Shown here in pieces: positions 10,290 through 22,144 of a stretch of DNA of 64,000 nucleotides (the first letter of the stretch is position 1; each line of letters begins with the position of its first letter). The DNA lies in assembly GCA_017163975.1 (NCBI GenBank), contig JAFFSR010000315.1, positions 124,001-188,000 of the forward strand, read 5' to 3'. The translations under genes and the position numbers were made by a program. The stretch comes from Anastatus disparis. Taxonomy: Eukaryota; Arthropoda; Insecta; Hymenoptera; Eupelmidae. The notes below the pieces were generated by a model, which searched no databases, had not been told where the DNA came from, and saw nothing but the letters and a program-made list of their open reading frames with translations.

Positions 10290-11286
10290 AAAGGAAAATA
10301 TTTTTAGCTAAATAGAGAGTTTTCTTTTGTTCTTTTTTGTATGTTTATAGATTATTTTATTTCCTACTACCTTTTTATCTCAAGAGTTATTATTATCTGA
10401 TATATTTCTAGACAAAAGGCAAGGGTTTTGCATTGATTAACAACTATCTGGCTGATACATATATCTCCAGTTAGTTTTTTTTGTGAAAGCCTAGAAATTT
10501 ACTTTATTTGGTAGATAATAATACTCCATTCGCTCTAAAAGCAAGAAAGTTTGAACATTTATTCTGCAAGTTTAGACGTGTATGAAGATATTTGCAAAAT
10601 TTTAAATAAAAAAGATATTAGCAAAAATTTTTATTTCTTTTTCACATTTCTTTTATTATTATTTTTTTTTTATAACTCAAAAGTTTTAAATTGAATTACA
10701 ACCATTTGGTTGGTAAGTTATTCACCAGTTAGTTGTAAATCGTTTGTTTAACAAAAAGAGGAAACAAGCCTTCTTTATTAATAATATATAAACCTAAAAT
10801 TCACCTCGTTCCTAACGTCGCTCGGTTGCATATTTATTTATTATATTATTACATATAAATTCGCTGATTTCCTTGACAATAGTATTTCAATATAAAATAT
10901 GTATTTAATTTTTTTCGAACTTTAAAAAGTGAAAGCATAGATATGTTGTTTGTTGTACTAATCTAACAATCGTTTGTTTATCACTGAAAAAATGATAATA
11001 TCTATATGTATACAGAATAAGTTTCCTTTTAGCCAATCATATTGTATGTATAAATATAAAATATTAAATTTAATATGGAATTTTGTTGTGTGTTAGCCTT
11101 TCAAAAACTGGTATTAAATTATAATTCATAATAATTGTTCACATTTAAAATTATTTTACATTTATTTTTAAAAATGCATATTTCCATCGATAAGGATCTG
11201 CAAAATTATAGGTAAATGTATAAATATGAAAAAAAAAAATTAAAGCGAACTATGAGTGTTTTAGAAAACAAAAATAAAACCATCGA
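10290..11286. other. Leader of the decayed gypsy element; 5' LTR not resolved
   Basis: AT-rich, no ORF. Two similar segments at about 10425-10480 and 10678-10740 share GTTTT, AATTGA-TTACAACxAT and ACCAGTTAGTT-like sequence. On the minus strand AACTAACTGGTGAATAACTT could be an LTR end plus primer-binding site, but no matching LTR exists near 5.5 kb, so LTR limits cannot be set. Confidence 0.3.
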
Positions 11287-12510
11287 TTGAATATATATTT
11301 TATATTACACACAGACATACACACACACACACACACATACACACGCACGCACACACGCACACACACGGACACACACGGACAAACCCACACGCAAACAAGC
11401 ACGCACACACATACGAATTTATAAGCAAATTACCAACATAAGCTTCTTTACTGCTACAGAAATATACTTACGGATACTGACAAACCCACAACACACATAA
11501 AAACATGCACATACCTAACAATACGACCCACTTTTTAGCTGATACGAAAATTTTGTCGAGTACACTATCATACAGACGCGCTGTATATAGTGCCCCTATT
11601 AACATATATACTAAGGGACAATGACGAACCAACTAATATACACACAGAAACATACACAGTGGCACGAATACGAAATGACACAGTTTTTAAATGACGTGAA
11701 CACTTTCGCTAATACACATATACGTGATATATACGCATACAGAAACATACACAGTAGTATGAAAAGAAAATGATAAACTTTTTAATTGACGCGAACACTT
11801 TCACTAATACACATACACACGATATATACGCACACATATACACGCACATACATAGACACATACCATACATACGCACAACACGCACTCATACACACTTACA
11901 TAATACATAGACACACAAATACACGCACATACACTTACACGCATGCACGCACACATAAAAATACACACACACACACACACACATACACACACACACGAAC
12001 AAACCTAAACCAACTTTTACTCAATTTACCAACATAAACGTCTTCACTACAATGAACATATACTAAGTGGCACCAATAAATCCACTAACACAAAAAACAT
12101 AGACATACTGATAATAATGAAAAATGACTTACTTTTTAGCTGACACGAACATTTTCACTAAAACAAACTCGTACAGGCACACAATATATAGATACTCTTA
12201 TCAACACATACACTTATAGACACAGACAAACCAACTAATAGGCACACTAAAACATACACAGTGTCACGAATACAATATGGCACACTTTTTAACTGACGTT
12301 CGCATTTCACTAATACACATACACACTATACATATGCATACATATTTACGCACAGACATACACATACATACCATACACACACATCACAAACTTACACACA
12401 CTCACATAAAACATAAAAATATACACACACTTACATAATACATACAAACATGAATGCAGAAATATACACACGCACCCGAACGCACGTACACAAACACGAA
12501 TGAACGCACA

Positions 12511-12569
<59 letters not shown>

Positions 12570-12614
12570 GAATGTACATGCACGTATATACAGACACATA
12601 TATAAACGTACACA
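11287..12614. repeat. CA-rich satellite block 1
   Basis: Mixture of (CA)n runs, CATACA variants and longer repeated modules such as ATACACAGTxGCACGAATAC, TTTTTAxxTGACGxGAACAC and CACTAATACACATA. The purest CA run is at about 12518-12568. ORFs in this block on either strand are Thr/His or Cys/Val repeats and are not genes. Confidence 0.85.
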
Positions 12615-12615
12615 C

Positions 12616-13069
12616 TGTGACGCATTGCTTTAATCGGTTCTCGAACGAGAACCGAACGCGCTTTCACGTGCGCGCAGATACTCCCATACACCCTACTATT
12701 ACCAACGCGCTGTACGTTTAAGATACATGTAATATCCCTTCTCATAGTGTAAGAGAGGCGATACGAACGTCGGCGGCTCGAATGCGAGCTTACGAGAAGA
12801 AGAAAAATGTACAGAAGAATCACTCTTTTGCTTGCCTTCGATTAAATAAACTTTTAAAACTAAAATCCGAGTTGGTAATTGTATTCTTTTAAAATGGAGT
12901 AAAATACGGTGAAGTAGATCGACGCATGTTTGGTCTACATACCCGTTTATTTTGGTCTACATGCCTGTTAAAATCGAGAGTCATAAAATAGTTTGATAAA
13001 TTCTAAAAGGCAACAAGGGGCCAAGTATATCAACCAGCACTTTTCCTTTAACCTAGTGTCCTTCCTACA
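12616..13069 (+). repeat. Possible solo LTR between satellite blocks
   Basis: A stretch with different composition, running from TGTGACGC to CCTACA (454 bp). It holds a 20-bp near-perfect palindrome (CGGTTCTCGAACGAGAACCG) at about 12637, an AATAAA near 12845, and, just downstream, AAGTGATCCCGAAGTAG, reminiscent of a degraded primer-binding site. No second LTR was found. The identification is tentative. Confidence 0.3.
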
Positions 13070-14040
13070 CGAGCAAGTGATCCCGAAGTAGTCGGACATG
13101 GTGTACCGGCTACATACGGATTAGCTCCGCACATACAAGTCTCACACTAAATTAAAACAAATACATTATAAATTACGAATTGATATATCATAAATTTAAC
13201 ACGCGGGGTTGTGCCCGTGTTAGTATTAATGACAAACAAATTCTGTAAGTGGCTTCACCACGAAAATTAATATATATATTTATTCGTAGATCGATGGTAT
13301 TCCTCATTAAAACTAATTAGAATCTCTTTTTCTTTCTTTAAATTACATTAGCGCGAAAGGGACATAAGTTTCGTTATTTCCATAAATGAAAGAAACGATA
13401 CTTTTCCCCATAAATTAAAGTTAACTAAGGTTCGTTTGATGTTCTAATCTTGGCATTAAGCTACCTTATCGTTAATACATATACATCTGGCTACAGCAAA
13501 ATACAAAGAAATTATCTTATGTAGAAAATAAATCATCGAAATTATAGTTGGTTGATGCGTGTTTGATGAGGTATACCAATCGTAAAACGAAAATATACTT
13601 CACGAATGTTAAATAACGCATACCTAATGTCCAGCGATTATTTAATATGAATTCGAAGTCTCGAAAAAGAGAGAGATAGAAGCAAGGGGTACCCCTATGT
13701 TTCTTAAATTCAACGTTAGTAGCGCGAAACGAATGTTCTCGAGTTAAACTCAACGAAGTTTGTGTGTGCATTTATCGGTTAAATAATATTCTGTTCGCGG
13801 CCACTAAAGTCATTATAAATATCGCGTGAAATAATAAAGGAATTCAGTGTATTATAGATTCTTTTCTCTACGCTGTTTGTTTACTAGGCTTTACTAAATT
13901 ATAAATTTCTTTGCTCGGTAGAACCCGAATAAAGGTACACATAAGCTTCTCTGAGTTTCAATATTGTATGTTGAGTCAATTAATACTTAAATGAAATCAT
14001 TTTATTGACTTTAATTTAAATAAAATCTTAGAGAATCTTA
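13070..14040. other. Unassigned moderately GC-balanced spacer
   Basis: An 84-codon minus-strand ORF at 13517-13771 has no recognisable motif and is probably chance. No repeat unit or RNA-like structure was recognised. Confidence 0.4.
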
Positions 14041-14521
14041 CAACACATATATACATAAATATACATAGACCGACAATCACACTGGAAATCTCACTAAAGC
14101 ACAGAGAAATATACTGATACACACACACATACACAAAAAACTCATGATAGAATTTACACACCTATCGTTATTCACATATTTATCAACATACACACATACC
14201 GATATATACGCTACCACCAAAACCAAATTGAACACACATGCATACTATCTTATAAACAGGCACTTAACAAACATACACTTTTACTCTGCTACAAACACAT
14301 ATCAACTGACATAGACAAACCCACTTACACTTATAAGAACATACATTTTGAGCTACAAATACTATAAAAAAAACTTTTCAACCGAGATGAACACTTTATC
14401 GATACACACTTCTACACCATACATTTACAAACACATACATAAACGAACATACACATACATTTACACACACATGCAAACATATATCTACACACACATACAT
14501 ACACTTACACGCTGGCGCTTA

Positions 14522-14589
<68 letters not shown>

Positions 14590-15528
14590 AATTTATACGC
14601 GATTCACCAACATAAACTTCTTTAATGCTATAGAAATATACTTACGAACACCGACAAACCCACAACACACATAAAAACATACACATACGTAACAATAATA
14701 CAAAATACGAGTCACTTTTTAGCTGACACGAAAATTTTCTCGAGTACGCTATCATACAGACGCACTGTATATAGCGCCCCAATTAACATATATACTAAGG
14801 GACAATGACGAACCAACTAATATACACACAGAAATATACACAGTAGCATAAATACAAAATGACACACTTCAAATAATGTAAACACTTTCACTAATATACA
14901 TAGACACGATATATACGCACACATGTACTCGCACATACATACACGCACGTACCATACATACACGCACATACCATACATACACACAACACTCACTCATACA
15001 CACTCACATAATATATAAACAAATAAATACAAACATACTAACATAATATATACATACACAAATACACACAAATACACATATACTAACATAATATATACAT
15101 ACACAAACACACACATATACACGCGCACACACACGCACATACACACACGCATGCACGCACACACACACCCACGGATACCGACTTATACGCAATTTGCCAA
15201 CATAAACTTCTTCACTGCTATGAACATATACTTATGGACACTCACAAACACACCAATACATAAAAACATACACATACGTGATAATAATATAGTACATTTA
15301 ACTATTCAGTTGACACGAACATCACGCCTGCGCTCTAACTTACATACACACATACACACACCTATACATGAATGATCGTCGCACAGCACAAATACACAAA
15401 ATTATGCCAATACACAAAAACACCATAATATATACGTTCAATAATTCGTATCAATACGCATATTAACTGACAAAATACTTTACGTTTAACACACCTACAC
15501 ACATCATGATTGTTCTCTAACACCGACA

Positions 15529-15594
<66 letters not shown>

Positions 15595-15600
15595 CACACT
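14041..15600. repeat. CA-rich satellite block 2
   Basis: Same modules as block 1. The segment 14588-14870 is a close copy of 11417-11725: both run through CAACATAAxCTTCTTTA, ACCCACAACACACATAAAAA, CATACAGACGC and ACTAAGGGACAATGACGAAC. Block 2 ends with a pure (CA)n run at about 15530-15592. Confidence 0.85.
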
Positions 15601-16212
15601 GATGACTAATTCACACTCTAATTATAATTCAATTTTGTTTAATATTATAACGTTAAAACGTAATATTAATAAATTGAATGATGTAAAAATGGTTATTAAT
15701 CACAATGGATGATGTATTTTTCAAATGTCTAAATCAAAATAAACAAAACTATTCTTATTTAATATATGAAATAATAATTGAATTATTTGTTGACAATCAC
15801 TTTACACAAATACATATGTGATCATATATATTTATGTAGGTATTTGTATTCAAACAGAAAGTAATTACTTTCAAATTGTTTTGAAAATTACTTAAACGTT
15901 GACATTGTAATATATTACGGATGTTTGATCTATAAAATAATTATGATCATTTTTTTAAATTCAAATCAATAATTTTTAATTTTAACGCTATATTATATCG
16001 ACCAATAAAATTTATATCTTTGAATGTTCTAATGAATTAATTTATCAATTGTCAAGGAATGAAATTGCCAAATTGATGGGCTATTCAAAGATACTTTATA
16101 CGACGTACACATTACACTTAAATAAAATAACATTTAATATAAAATAATTGATATTTTTAATTGATAATTATTTCATATATTTTATTTTTTTTATATAATA
16201 CACATATACAGA

Positions 16213-16254
<42 letters not shown>
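15601..16254. other. AT-rich spacer ending in (AT)n
   Basis: No coding or repeat signal until the pure (AT)n run at about 16217-16254. Confidence 0.6.
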
Positions 16255-16257
<3 letters not shown>

Positions 16258-16370
16258 TGTAAGATCAGGATTTTAGCAACTTCAACCCCTCCCTCCCTTG
16301 GCCCCCTCTCGATATAGCTATTTCTCAAATTACGATGTAATTCTTCTTGTTTTTTTAATTTTTTTATTTG

Positions 16371-16546
16371 ACGGCGCTGTATTTCATGCTATCGTTGCGA
16401 TGCTAATTAGCGATGGATGGTCGTCAGTGTAAACAAAGCACATGTAACGTACAATGGTGCTTGCATCATTCAGCCGAGAGCGAGAATCGAACTTGGAGCC
16501 TCGAGATTACGAATCCATCGCTCTACCGAATAAGCCACTGACGACC
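16371..16546 (-). repeat. tRNA-derived SINE with fold-back tail
   Basis: On the minus strand the head starts GGTCGTCAGTGG. It has an A-box-like TGGCTTATTCGGTAG, a TTCGTAA anticodon-loop-like segment, and a B-box-like AGTTCGATTCTC, the order and spacing of a tRNA gene. The stems are imperfect and the 3' end runs into unrelated sequence, so it is not a functional tRNA. The tail carries the reverse complement of the head (GGTCGTCAGTG and GCGATGGAT on the plus strand at 16410-16429), so the element can fold on itself. RNA polymerase III would read the internal promoter. Confidence 0.6.
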
Positions 16547-16559
16547 TCTAATTCTTCTT

Positions 16560-17456
16560 CTAAATTGTTCCCCTAAAACCTCACACTTACCCCCTTGGAT
16601 TTATGTCCCCCCCCCCTCTTGGCTCCGTCTCACATCTTTCTCTTACTTTAATATTCTGTTGTAATAATGAAAATTGATAATTTTTATTTACATTTTATTA
16701 TTGTGATTATAATAATAACTAATGAGTATTGCACGATTATAATTATAACTACTAGATAATACAAAACTTCTTCTCTTAATTATAAGTAAGTCTGATATTA
16801 CATTACAATAATGAAAAAATAATATCTTCATTAATATTTTATTGATATGATTGCAATCACGATTAATTGATAGTATTCAGCTTCCTCTCTTCATTTACTT
16901 TACTAGTACAAATATAGTGATATTCAAATTTTTTACATTAACATTTGTCTTAACATTTATCTTATTTACATTTATATAATTGATTTGCATTTGATTTGCA
17001 TAAAATTAAATTTTTAGCAGAATGTTGACTTGATTGTTGTTCTGTGATATACAAGTATGCTGTTGTGCTAAAAATGACTATTCCAATAAATTTATTGTTG
17101 GTTACCAGAGGCAACGAATTCATGGTTGTACAAAATGAATTATCATTTTTAACATAGTCTAATCATCTTTTATTTTATAGAAATTAGAAACAAAAATCAA
17201 TTGTTTAATAAAAGCTATAGCTTTTACATAAAAAAAATCGTCACGATGTTGACTGACAACAATTAAACCTAGCAAAGTCTATATTTGAGAACTGCATAAT
17301 TATGTACAGCATAATTCAAAAATGTTTATAATATGTTGTTAAAATTAGCTTGACTGCAGTTCCAAAAAATAAATTAAAAAAAATTACTATTACTACTATT
17401 ACATTAGAGTAAAAAATTAAGACTTTTTTTTACGTGAATATCTTTTGCATTATTGT
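16560..17456. other. AT-rich spacer without recognised features
   Basis: A C-rich run (CCCCCCCCCCTC near 16608) is followed by AT-rich DNA. No gene or repeat unit was recognised. Confidence 0.5.
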
Positions 17457-17670
17457 CACATACATACACATACACACATAAACCTTTAACATACATATAT
17501 ACACATACACATACACACGTGTACCTTTAACATACACATACACACATACACATACATACATACACATACAAACATACACATACACACACATAAACATGCA
17601 CACACACATACACACATACATGTATCCATACACATACAGTTACTCATATACGCATGCACACATACACAAT
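17457..17670. repeat. CATACA/CA microsatellite
   Basis: Irregular tandem CATACA, CACATA and TACACA words. Reading frames here are artefacts of the repeat. Confidence 0.85.
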
Positions 17671-17725
17671 CAGAGTTGTAAATGAGGAAATGATTTTTCA
17701 TTTGAAATGGTCAAGTCATTGAAAA

Positions 17726-18420
17726 TACTCGCATCATTTACCATTTACAGAGCAAGTAAATGGTAAATGGTCTGACCTTTTGCCAGTTACAGAGCCAGTA
17801 ACTGGTAAATGATCTGTATAGTTCCCATTTACAGAGCAAGTAACTGGTAAATGATCTGATCAGTTCCCATTTACAGAGCAAGTAACTGGTAAATGGTCCG
17901 ATCAGTTCCAGTTACTCACATAGTAACTACTCACTGGTCCGACTATTTACCATTTACTTACCCAGTAACTGGTAAATGGTCCAAACATTTCCAGTTACTC
18001 ACTAAGTAACTATCAACTTGTCCGACCATTCACCATTTACTCACCCAGTAACTACTAAATGGTCCAACCATTTACCAGTTACCCACCCGGTAACTGCTAA
18101 CTAATCGCTTTGACCATTTACTAGTTTTCCACCCAATAACTGCCAATTAATTGATTCGGCTAGTTACTCACCCAGTAACTGCGAACTGGTCCAACCATTT
18201 CCAGTTCCTCACCCAGTAACTGGCAAATGGTCCGACCATTTACCAGTTCCTTAATAATAACTAGTAAATCATCGGAAATGGTTTTTCATTTAAAATGGTC
18301 AGGTAATTGAGAATACTTGCACCAGTTACCACTTACAGAGGAAGTAACTGCTAAATGGTCCGATCAGTTATCAGTTAGAGTGCAAGTAACTAGCAAATAG
18401 TCCAACCAGTTATCCGACGC
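17726..18420. repeat. ~42-bp hairpin satellite
   Basis: About 15 diverged units spaced near 42 bp, recognisable by GTAACTGGTAAATGGTCC. The typical unit is a near-perfect inverted repeat in which GACCATTTACCAGTTAC pairs with GTAACTGGTAAATGGTC across a short TCACCCA-type loop. Single copies or remnants recur at 18990-19060. The arms vary between units. Confidence 0.8.
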
Positions 18421-18494
18421 ACACCCTGTTATAGCTTGTGCTGGTCTGCAACAACCGTTGGATTTTTGTTAAACAAGCATTAGTTATCGTTATC

Positions 18495-18812
18495 GTTAAG
18501 AGCATGACAAAGCTGTCCGCCTTCTAATAATATTTCCAATCCTAACTTATAAATAAACGATGCGTTTAATCAAGTTTTTTTGCTACAAAAAAAAAACTTG
18601 TAAATTTAAACTCTAGTGCGGACAACTCAAGAAATTCATCAAATTATTATACATACAAAGTTATAATAAAAACTTTCAGTGTATCGTATTTTGAAGTTAG
18701 GTATGTCGAGTTTGATATTTAATTTCCAATCCAAGCTCATAAAAAAATAACAAGTTCAAATGATTTTTTTTAACGAAAATTATTGTATTAATATAGCCTT
18801 AGTGCGGATAAG
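18495..18812 (+). repeat. Dispersed ~310-bp repeat, copy 1
   Basis: Direct, diverged match to 20935-21245. Shared landmarks are AAGAGCATGA, AATAATATTTCxxATC, AGTGCGGACAACT, TATTTTGAxGTxAGG and CATAAAAAAATAACA. No coding capacity. Confidence 0.6.
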
Positions 18813-19352
18813 TCATTATATTTATTTAATATATAAATTTAATAAGATATTGTTAAAATAAAAAAAAAAATTCAGTCGAATTGAGAATCTCCTCCTTTTT
18901 GAAGTCAAAAAAAGCAAAACTCGATTGCTGCAGCTCCGAAATCCTGTTAATAACTGGCAATGGAATTGGGTAAAATATAGGACTGCAAAAGTCTCCAGTT
19001 ACATACTTAGTAAGTGGTAACTGGTCCGTTCATTTACCAGTTACTAGGCAGGTATCTTGGGAATAGTCGGACCCATGTTCAGTTGCTGTGTACCTGCAAA
19101 CATTTGCAACCCTGACTACCGTTAACGAATTGGTGCATACCAGTGCTAAAAATTTCAATATACTAGCTGTAGCGAAAAAAATAAAAACAAATGGAAATAT
19201 CTGTAAACAAGTGGACATAACCAAGAATAACTGTAAGCAACTGTTATAAAATTCTTAGTTGAAGACAGAAATACCAGATATTTTCAGCTGTTCCTAGTTA
19301 TTTTTAGTTATTTCCAGTTATTTCCAGTTTAGTTGAATTATTTAGTTTAGAT

Positions 19353-19510
19353 CTAACGTGAGATCTTATGTGCCGCGAAATTTTATTTTTTCTGATACCC
19401 GATCTGACGTGACATCTCAAATGAGATCTCATGTGCAAAAGAATTCATTTTTCCCGATATCCGATCTCACATAAGATCTCACGTGAGATCTCATGTCCCA
19501 AAAAAATTTT
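19353..19510. repeat. GATCTCAC/GTGAGATC palindrome cluster 1
   Basis: Three repeats of about 60 bp, each with ATCTCACxTGAGATCTCATG, AxAAATTTTATTT and a CCGATCT spacer. The motif is self-complementary. Confidence 0.65.
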
Positions 19511-20934
19511 ATTTCCTCCTACACTTATAGCTGCAATCAATGTCAACGACATACAATATAAAATTAAGTCTATAATTCAAATAATTTTTATATATTCTAA
19601 CATTATGAATGAATGATTTTACTCTACATCTACAAAACAATCGTTACCTAAAGCATGGTATTATGGATTATGGTTTGAAACTATATTCGAGCATAATTAT
19701 ACTTGGCGATCAAATAATAATAAAAACAAACAAATTTTTTACGAAGATTTAGACGATATTTACAAGTAATAGTTGAGAAACTAGTCACTACAATTATTCA
19801 TATCGCCTTTTACACTAGAGAAGGCCATCACTTTTCAGTGAGGTCTGGAGCGATGCCGTTCGTATGCCAAAGTTTGTAGAAAATTTGTGAATTCACAAAT
19901 TGAGTTACTTATTTTATATCACAGACGAAATCATATCCACGAGGCTCGGGGTCAGTCCACTGATTAAAGACAGTTTTTCTAATCAATAGATAGTGTCGTT
20001 CTATGACGCACGCTGCATCTGGTTTAGATTTACGGCATAACACGTCTTACCAATTGTTACACAATTCGCATGTCGCCGTAAAAACAGTTGCAGTTTTATT
20101 TATGTCTTAGAACATTATCACAAACTACCTTCAATGAACAGACAGTGACTTAGTTCTTAATATCTTTTTTCTATCATACAAATAAATTATTTTTACATAT
20201 CGTTTACAATTGCATCATGAAGATTCAAATCATATAGGTTTTTATAACTTACGAATGATTAATTTTACTTTTATTTTAGAGTATTATCGCAATCTTATTG
20301 CTCGTTTTTCTAATTGAGTTGTGTAAATCTAACGTAATCTGAAAACTTTTTAAATCGTGCTTGAATACAATTTCAAACCATGATATATAATCATATCCAT
20401 ACAGACTATTCACATAGTTTTCATAATAAGAATTATATTTGTATGCAATATAAGTCTAAACGTTAAAAGTAAGGTAATACACATATTTTATTATTATAAT
20501 ATTCTTCATGTTAAAGGTCAGTTTTAGACGAAGTTTTAGACATTTTTTTCCGATCGAAAGTAGCGAAAGAAGTAATTTCGTTTATTTTTGATAAAAATGT
20601 ATATCAGAATTGCTTTTACTTGTAAATATCTATTTATTTTAACGAATGAGAAATGGAAGCATGTAAATTTGTTAATATTCATAAAACAAGTCAAAAAAAT
20701 AAAAATAAAAACTAAATATCTTTTTTGGCTATTTTCGATCGGTAAACTTGGTTGAAAGCTAATCTTTAATTGGAAAGTGACACCATGAAATACAATGCGA
20801 ATTAAATAAAGTAGCAAAAATAAGAACTACTGACCCTGGAAAAGATGCGAGGGGTCTTATGGCTCCACTCAATTTATCGAATATGATAATGTTCTGGTGT
20901 TCGAATACGTATTTAAAATATTAGTGTAATTAAA
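19511..20934. other. AT-rich spacer
   Basis: Contains a minus-strand 93-codon ORF (20536-20817) rich in Phe and Ile with no motif, judged to be chance. Nothing else was supported. Confidence 0.4.
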
Positions 20935-21245
20935 TACAGTAAGGGCATGATGAAGCTTCCCCTTTTGATAATATTTCTGATCTAAGTTTATGAGTAAATA
21001 AAGAATTTAATCGGGTTTTTTCGCTTCAAGAAAAAAAGTAGTAGGATTCAACTTGAGTACGGACAACTATGGAAATCTACCGAAATCTTATACTTGAAAA
21101 GTCATATACAAGTTTTCAATTTATAGTATTTTGAGGTAAGGTTTGTCAACTTTGATGTATAATTTGCGATCGAAATTCATAAAAAAATAACAGCTTCAAA
21201 GGATTTTTCATTTCAACTAAAATGATTTTACTAATATAGCTAATA
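20935..21245 (+). repeat. Dispersed ~310-bp repeat, copy 2
   Basis: Second copy of the repeat at 18495-18812, same orientation, about 2.4 kb away and considerably diverged. Confidence 0.6.
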
Positions 21246-21340
21246 TCAAAATTTGTCAAAATTTAAAGAACAAGACAAAAGAAATAAAAAGTAATGAATA
21301 CCTTTTTAAAATTTTTTAAATCTAATAGAATATATAAGAG

Positions 21341-22144
21341 TGTTAAGTCCTGGCTTGCACCAGGACTAAATGAAAATGTATGATTTTATTATGTTGAATA
21401 TTTTTGTATGATTTTAAATATGAATTTGAATTAATTTGAAATATTTGAATTTATTATTAAATTATAATTATGAAAGATAAATATATGTATAATCTAGTGG
21501 TGAATTGAACTCCACCAATATTTAATTGAGTAAACCGTTTCTCACAATTGAAATATATTGAAGAATATTTATTTAGAGTATTTGAATAGAGAATATATAA
21601 ATTGAATATTCTTACCTTAATTGATTCAAGTAGATGAAGACTGGATACAGACAGACAAAGAATAAATATAGGCATGATTTGAAATAAGACTCGAGTCGAA
21701 TATAAGAAACTTTTAAGATATTTATTGACACTTGTAAAAATAATTAAATATTGAATACAATAACTTTATTAGGATTTAAATTTGAATTTGGAATTTGAAT
21801 TACAGGATTTACGACTTGGTACCAACGATGATCCTGGGGTAGTGCCCACTGTCGTCAATTTCAGTCGGCTTTTATAATTTTTTATCTTTGACATAATTTC
21901 ATTAGGTAAAAGTGGATCTTGTTCTTCTTATAAATAATTTCAAAATGTGAGTTTGGTTTTGTAATTTTGAATCGAAAAATTTCGTTTGCTCAATATCAAC
22001 TTTAAGTTTCTTTACTGCTTAGGTTAACACATTCTTTTATTGTTCGATGACCGTTTAATTAGTTCATCAATGTCATATTAATGAAAAGATATTTTAAAAA
22101 TTGTAAATTAAAAAGTAATATAAAAGATACGTTGTGACGTAACA
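21341..22144 (-). repeat. 3' LTR of the gag-only element
   Basis: Same length (804 bp) as its partner at 27150. A 72-codon frame inside it is repeated in the other LTR only because the LTRs are copies. Confidence 0.9.

Noticed and set aside
11786..12823. Many ORFs on both strands in CA-rich DNA
   Set aside because: Thr/His and Cys/Val repeats are translations of microsatellite sequence.
12616..13069. Promoter of a host gene (GC-richer, palindromes)
   Set aside because: No downstream coding exon; an LTR-like reading is slightly better but still weak.
16371..16546. Functional tRNA gene
   Set aside because: A and B boxes are present but the acceptor and anticodon stems do not close. The same holds for 28296-28440 and 44471-44577.
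21457..21675. 72-codon ORF repeated identically at 27266-27484
   Set aside because: Identical because both lie in the LTR pair; composition is hydrophobic AT-rich chance coding.
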